A stretch of DNA of 20,629 bases from Coptodactyla brooksi (lineage: Eukaryota > Arthropoda > Insecta > Coleoptera > Scarabaeidae), in contig JAWQRM010000660.1 of NCBI GenBank assembly GCA_033557675.1, forward strand, positions 1 through 20,629, in the 5' to 3' direction. The translations under genes and the position numbers were made by a program. This document shows positions 18,059 to 20,629 of this stretch, one piece after another; within the stretch, counting starts at the first letter, position 1; the number at the start of each line of letters is the position of its first letter. The notes beneath the pieces are model-generated. The model was not told the DNA's origin. It did not search any database and saw nothing but the letters and a program-made list of their open reading frames with translations.

Positions 18059-18489
18059 CTAGGCTGTTCGGAAAGTAATTTGGTTTTTTTTAGTGAAAAT
18101 GAAAGGCACTTTTCGCAGAGAGTATAAATATGTTATGTAATTACATGTTCACTATTTTGATCCAACACCTTTTGCCATCTCTCTGGCAGTAGCATGATTC
18201 CACGCTCATAAAACTTCTGATCCCTGCTAGCAAAAAACTGATCGAAGTCATTTTTGACTGCTTCATTTGAAGTGGAGGTTTTGCCGTCCGAAAAAATGTG
18301 TAGAGACCCAAACAAGTAATAATCCGAAGGTGCCAGAGCTGAAGAATATGATAGGTATGGTAGTACATCCCATTCAAGCTGTAAACACTTTTGGCGATTT
18401 ACCAAACTGGTATGCGGTCTCGTATTATTTTGATGGAACACTATACCTTTTCTATTTATCAATTCTGGCCTTTTTTGTTTGAATGAATC
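18059..18489 (-). mobile_element. Mariner element 3' end with terminal inverted repeat
   Basis: CTAGGCTGTTCGGAAAGTAA (from 18059), preceded by TA, is a typical mariner terminal repeat. Transposase sequence in minus orientation follows. The other end of the element is not present: beyond 18490 the coding sequence runs into satellite repeats. Confidence 0.75.
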
Positions 18490-18495
18490 ACGCAA
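18133..18495 (-). pseudogene. Mariner transposase C-terminal part, copy 1
   Basis: The frame gives KQKRPELINRKGIVFHQNNT, RPHTSLVNRQ, WDVLP, LAPSDYYLF, DGKTSTSNEAVKNDFDQFFA and FYERGIMLLPERWQKVLDQN, then a stop (133-135 of the 18 kb block). The order matches the C-terminal half of D,D34D mariner transposases, enzymes that cut and paste DNA at TA sites. The second catalytic residue is Asn instead of Asp (HQNN for HQDN), so this copy could not catalyse transposition. The normal SPDLAPSD is SSALAPSD, with the third Asp kept. The N-terminal DNA-binding domain and first Asp are absent. Upstream, a TAA interrupts the frame within the first satellite unit. Confidence 0.88.
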
Positions 18496-18853
18496 TTTGT
18501 CCGGTTAATGACAGTACACTTTAGAATTGATTGTGTTATTCTCCCAAAAAGTTTGAAAAGAGCTCCAAAAATTTTGGAAACTTGCAAAAAATTTTGCAAA
18601 CCAGTTGGCAAAAAATCATGCAATTTGTTTGTCCAGTTGATGACATTACACTTTAAAATTGATCGTGGTATTCTCTGAAAAATTTTGAAAAAACTCCCAA
18701 ACATTTTGTAAACTTGCAAACCATTTTGCAAACTTTTCCAAAAAATTTTGCAAACCAGTTTGCAAAAAATCATAAAATTTCTCCAGTTGATGACAGTACA
18801 CTTTAAAATTGATCGTGATATTCTCCCAAAAATTTTGAAAAGAACTCCCAAAA
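18490..18853 (-). repeat. Mariner-derived TTTGCAAA satellite, short array
   Basis: The anchor TGACAGTACACTTTA (or variant) occurs at 18509, 18641 and 18791, so units are 132 and 150 bp, plus a final partial unit that runs into repeat R. On the minus strand each anchor region encodes the mariner segment NNTINSKVYCH, just upstream of the second catalytic position. The rest of each unit is a run of TTTGCAAA-type octamers. Confidence 0.8.
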
Positions 18854-19292
18854 ATAAAAGAGGTTAAAACTTGTCGAAGTGGCGTGGTAAATAGATTTAC
18901 CTTTCATTCCACCGTTAAGATATCTTTATTATCTGCAAATGTGGCAACAGCTACATTATCTGTTTGAAGGAAGTCAGTTCATCACCACAATCCATCAGCT
19001 CATCTATTAGCTGTCGTTACTGTTAAGCAATCACTTCTGATTTTCAAAGCGTTTTTCTTTATTCTCTGTTCGGGTGACTTTACTCCAAGTTTTTTCCTTA
19101 TATTTACATTTCTCACCCTATTCATCAATCTCATCCTTGCAATTCTTCCCCCTGGAAAAATCCTCATTTTAGTTTACTTAAAATTCCAAAACATCTTCCT
19201 AAAACCGCTAGCGTCTAGTAAGGAATTTTAGAGCAATGTCCTTTATTAATACTGGAGGATATGGTGGAATGCATGACACGCGCAGTATGGCG
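18854..19292. repeat. Dispersed repeat R, copy 2
   Basis: This copy starts ATAAAAGAGGTTAAAACTTG directly after the satellite and ends near GCAGTATGG. It includes the TCACCACAATCCATCAGCTC block missing from copy 1. At its right end it joins a mariner fragment without the mariner terminal repeat. Confidence 0.78.
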
Positions 19293-19299
19293 TCCGTAT

Positions 19300-19745
19300 T
19301 TTATGAAAATAGAAGGCACTTTTCTTAGAGAGTATAAATATTTTATGTAATTACATATTCACCATTTCGGTCCAACACCTTTTGCCATCTTTCTGGCAGT
19401 AGCACGATTCCACACTCATAAAATTTCTGATCCTTGCTAGCAAAAACTGATCCAAGTCATTTTTGACGGCTTCATTTGAAGCAAAGGTTTTGCCGTCCAA
19501 AAAATTTGTAGAGAGCGAAACAAGTAATAATCAGAAGGCACCAGAGGTGGAAAATATGATAGGTACGGTAGTATATCCCATCCAAGCTGTAAAAGCTTTT
19601 CGCGATTTACCAAACTGGTATGCGGTCTCGGATTATCTTGGTGGAACACTATACGTTTTCTGTTTATCAATTCTGGCCTTTTCTGTTTGAATGAATCACG
19701 CAATTTGTCCCATTGATGACAGTACACTTTAGAATTGATTGTGTT
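19300..19745 (-). pseudogene. Mariner transposase C-terminal part, copy 2
   Basis: This is the same transposase region as the copy at 18133-18495. Here the second Asp is intact (FHQDNPRPHT) and the third is present in LVPSDYYLF. Exactly 34 residues separate the two, confirming the D34D type. Two single-base deletions, in T-runs near 19500 and 19445, break the frame. The protein runs SLQIF then out of frame, and recovers as QKFYECGIVLLPERWQKVLD before the stop at 19343-19345. Upstream, SFQTFWENNTINSKVYCHQW, DKLRDSF is continuous, which shows the original junction between transposase and satellite. No terminal repeat precedes it. It is a tandem duplicate, not an independent insertion. Confidence 0.85.
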
Positions 19746-20319
19746 ATTCTCCCAAAAAGTTTGAAAAGAGCTCCAAAAATTATACAAACCAGTAGGCAAA
19801 AAACCATGCAATTTGTTTATCCAGTTGATGACATTACACTTTAAAATTGATCGTGGTATTCTCCGAAAAATTTTGAAAAAGCTCCCAAACATTTTGCAAA
19901 GTTGCAAAAAATGTCGCAAACTTTTGCAAAAAATTTTGCAAACCAGTTTGCAAAAAATCATGAAATTTGTCCGCGTAATGACAGTATACTTTAGAATTGA
20001 TTATGTTATTCTCCCAAAAAGTGTGAAAAGAGCTACCAAAAATTTTGCAAATTTGCAAAAAAATTGCAAACCAGTTTGCTAAAAATCATGAAATTTGTTC
20101 AGGTAATGACAGTATACTTTAGAATTGATTGTGTTATTCTCCCAAAAAATTTGAAAAAACTCCCAAACATTTTGCAAACTTGCAAACCATTTTGCAAACT
20201 TTTGCAAAAAATTTTGCAAACCAGTTTGCAAAAAATCATAAAATTTCTCCAGTCGATGACAGTACACTTTAGAATTGATCGTAGTATTCTCCCAAAAATT
20301 TTAAAAAGAATTCCCAAAA
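19700..20319 (-). repeat. Mariner-derived TTTGCAAA satellite, longer array
   Basis: Anchors lie at 19717, 19829, 19979, 20107 and 20257, giving units of 112, 150, 128 and 150 bp plus a terminal partial unit. Two unit types alternate. The 150-bp type has extra TTGCAAACTTTTGCAAA-like sequence. The array has one more short-long pair than the 18490-18853 array. Confidence 0.8.
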
Positions 20320-20590
20320 ATAAAAGAGGTTGAAACTTGTCGAAGTGGCGTGATAGATAAATTTACCTTTCATCCTACCGTTAAGATATCTTTATTGTCT
20401 GCAAATGTGGCAACAGCTACATTATCTGTTTGAGGGAAGTCAGTTCATCACCACAATCCATCAGCTCATCTATTAGCTGTCGTTACTGTTAAGCAACCAC
20501 TTCTGCATTTCAACGCGTTTTCCTTTATTCTCTGTTTGGGTGACTTTACCCCAAGCTTTTCCTTATATCTACATTTCTCATCCTTGCAGT
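20320..20590. repeat. Dispersed repeat R, copy 3 (truncated)
   Basis: This follows satellite at the same junction as copy 2. It loses about 18 bp between two TCTCA motifs near 20578 and stops at TCCTTGCAGT, where homopolymer sequence begins. Confidence 0.78.
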
Positions 20591-20592
20591 TT

Positions 20593-20622
20593 GGGGGCCC
20601 CCCCCCCCCGGGGGGGGGGGGG
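20593..20622. other. G/C homopolymer block, probable assembly artefact
   Basis: Five G, twelve C and thirteen G stand in a row in AT-rich surroundings, seven bases from the window end. They interrupt repeat R. They look like gap-edge or low-quality sequence, not biology. Confidence 0.7.
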
Positions 20623-20629
20623 ATTGGTT

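Noticed and set aside
18459..20333. Several frames of 60-130 codons on both strands (repeating ILKCTVINW or LQNFLQ-type peptides)
   Set aside because: They are read-through of the mariner-derived satellite. The repeating peptide reflects the DNA repeat and only one frame has mariner homology.

Overview
The window looks like a stretch of arthropod, most probably insect, nuclear DNA. It is AT-rich and contains almost no long open frames. What can be recognised is decayed transposons: Penelope-like, mariner and another Tc1/mariner-type element, and a pogo/Tigger-type element. A TATA plus TCAGTT initiator pair of insect type is also present. There are no bacterial-style operons. I saw no tRNA, rRNA or CRISPR.

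Layout. Positions 1-291 (minus) hold a Penelope-like reverse transcriptase fragment cut by the window edge. It abuts a frame-broken pogo/Tigger DDE transposase remnant (about 297-1148, plus) that lacks the middle of its catalytic domain. 1150-3324 is unassigned apart from small inverted repeats. 3325-6046 is a Penelope-like 3'-end array: a minus-strand repeat of about 406 bp carrying GIY-YIG endonuclease C-terminal fragments. A 1149-bp Tc1/mariner-type element with TIRs and TA flanks (3440-4588) sits between two of its pieces. 6047-7480 is unassigned.

7578-9540 contains a 16-bp-arm hairpin, repeated promoter-like modules, and a CENP-B/Tc5-type helix-turn-helix ORF. 9582-10870 holds two direct repeats that differ by a block of about 190 bp. 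10871-12688 is unassigned. 12689-14996 is a diverged tandem repeat array with twelve exact TCAAGGTCA sites (both strands). Its minus strand still shows traces of a hydrophobic coding frame. Two of its units carry a segment with a hammerhead-ribozyme-like motif.

A dispersed repeat R (14997-15385) follows, then unassigned sequence and another Penelope fragment (16338-16545). Next is the best host-gene candidate: TATA box, initiator, 5' leader, an ATG with a signal-peptide-like first exon, and a consensus splice donor (16879-17226, plus). The remainder, 17221-20629, would lie in its first intron if that reading is right. This part is filled by two head-to-tail copies of a composite repeat: mariner transposase C-terminus (minus), then a TTTGCAAA-rich satellite with mariner coding sequence in each unit, then repeat R. 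The last 37 bases contain G and C homopolymer runs that look like an assembly artefact.

The recognisable genes do not form a pathway. The window records nested transposon insertion, tandem amplification and satellite birth near one likely host promoter. All family assignments come from reading motifs by eye, without database searches.
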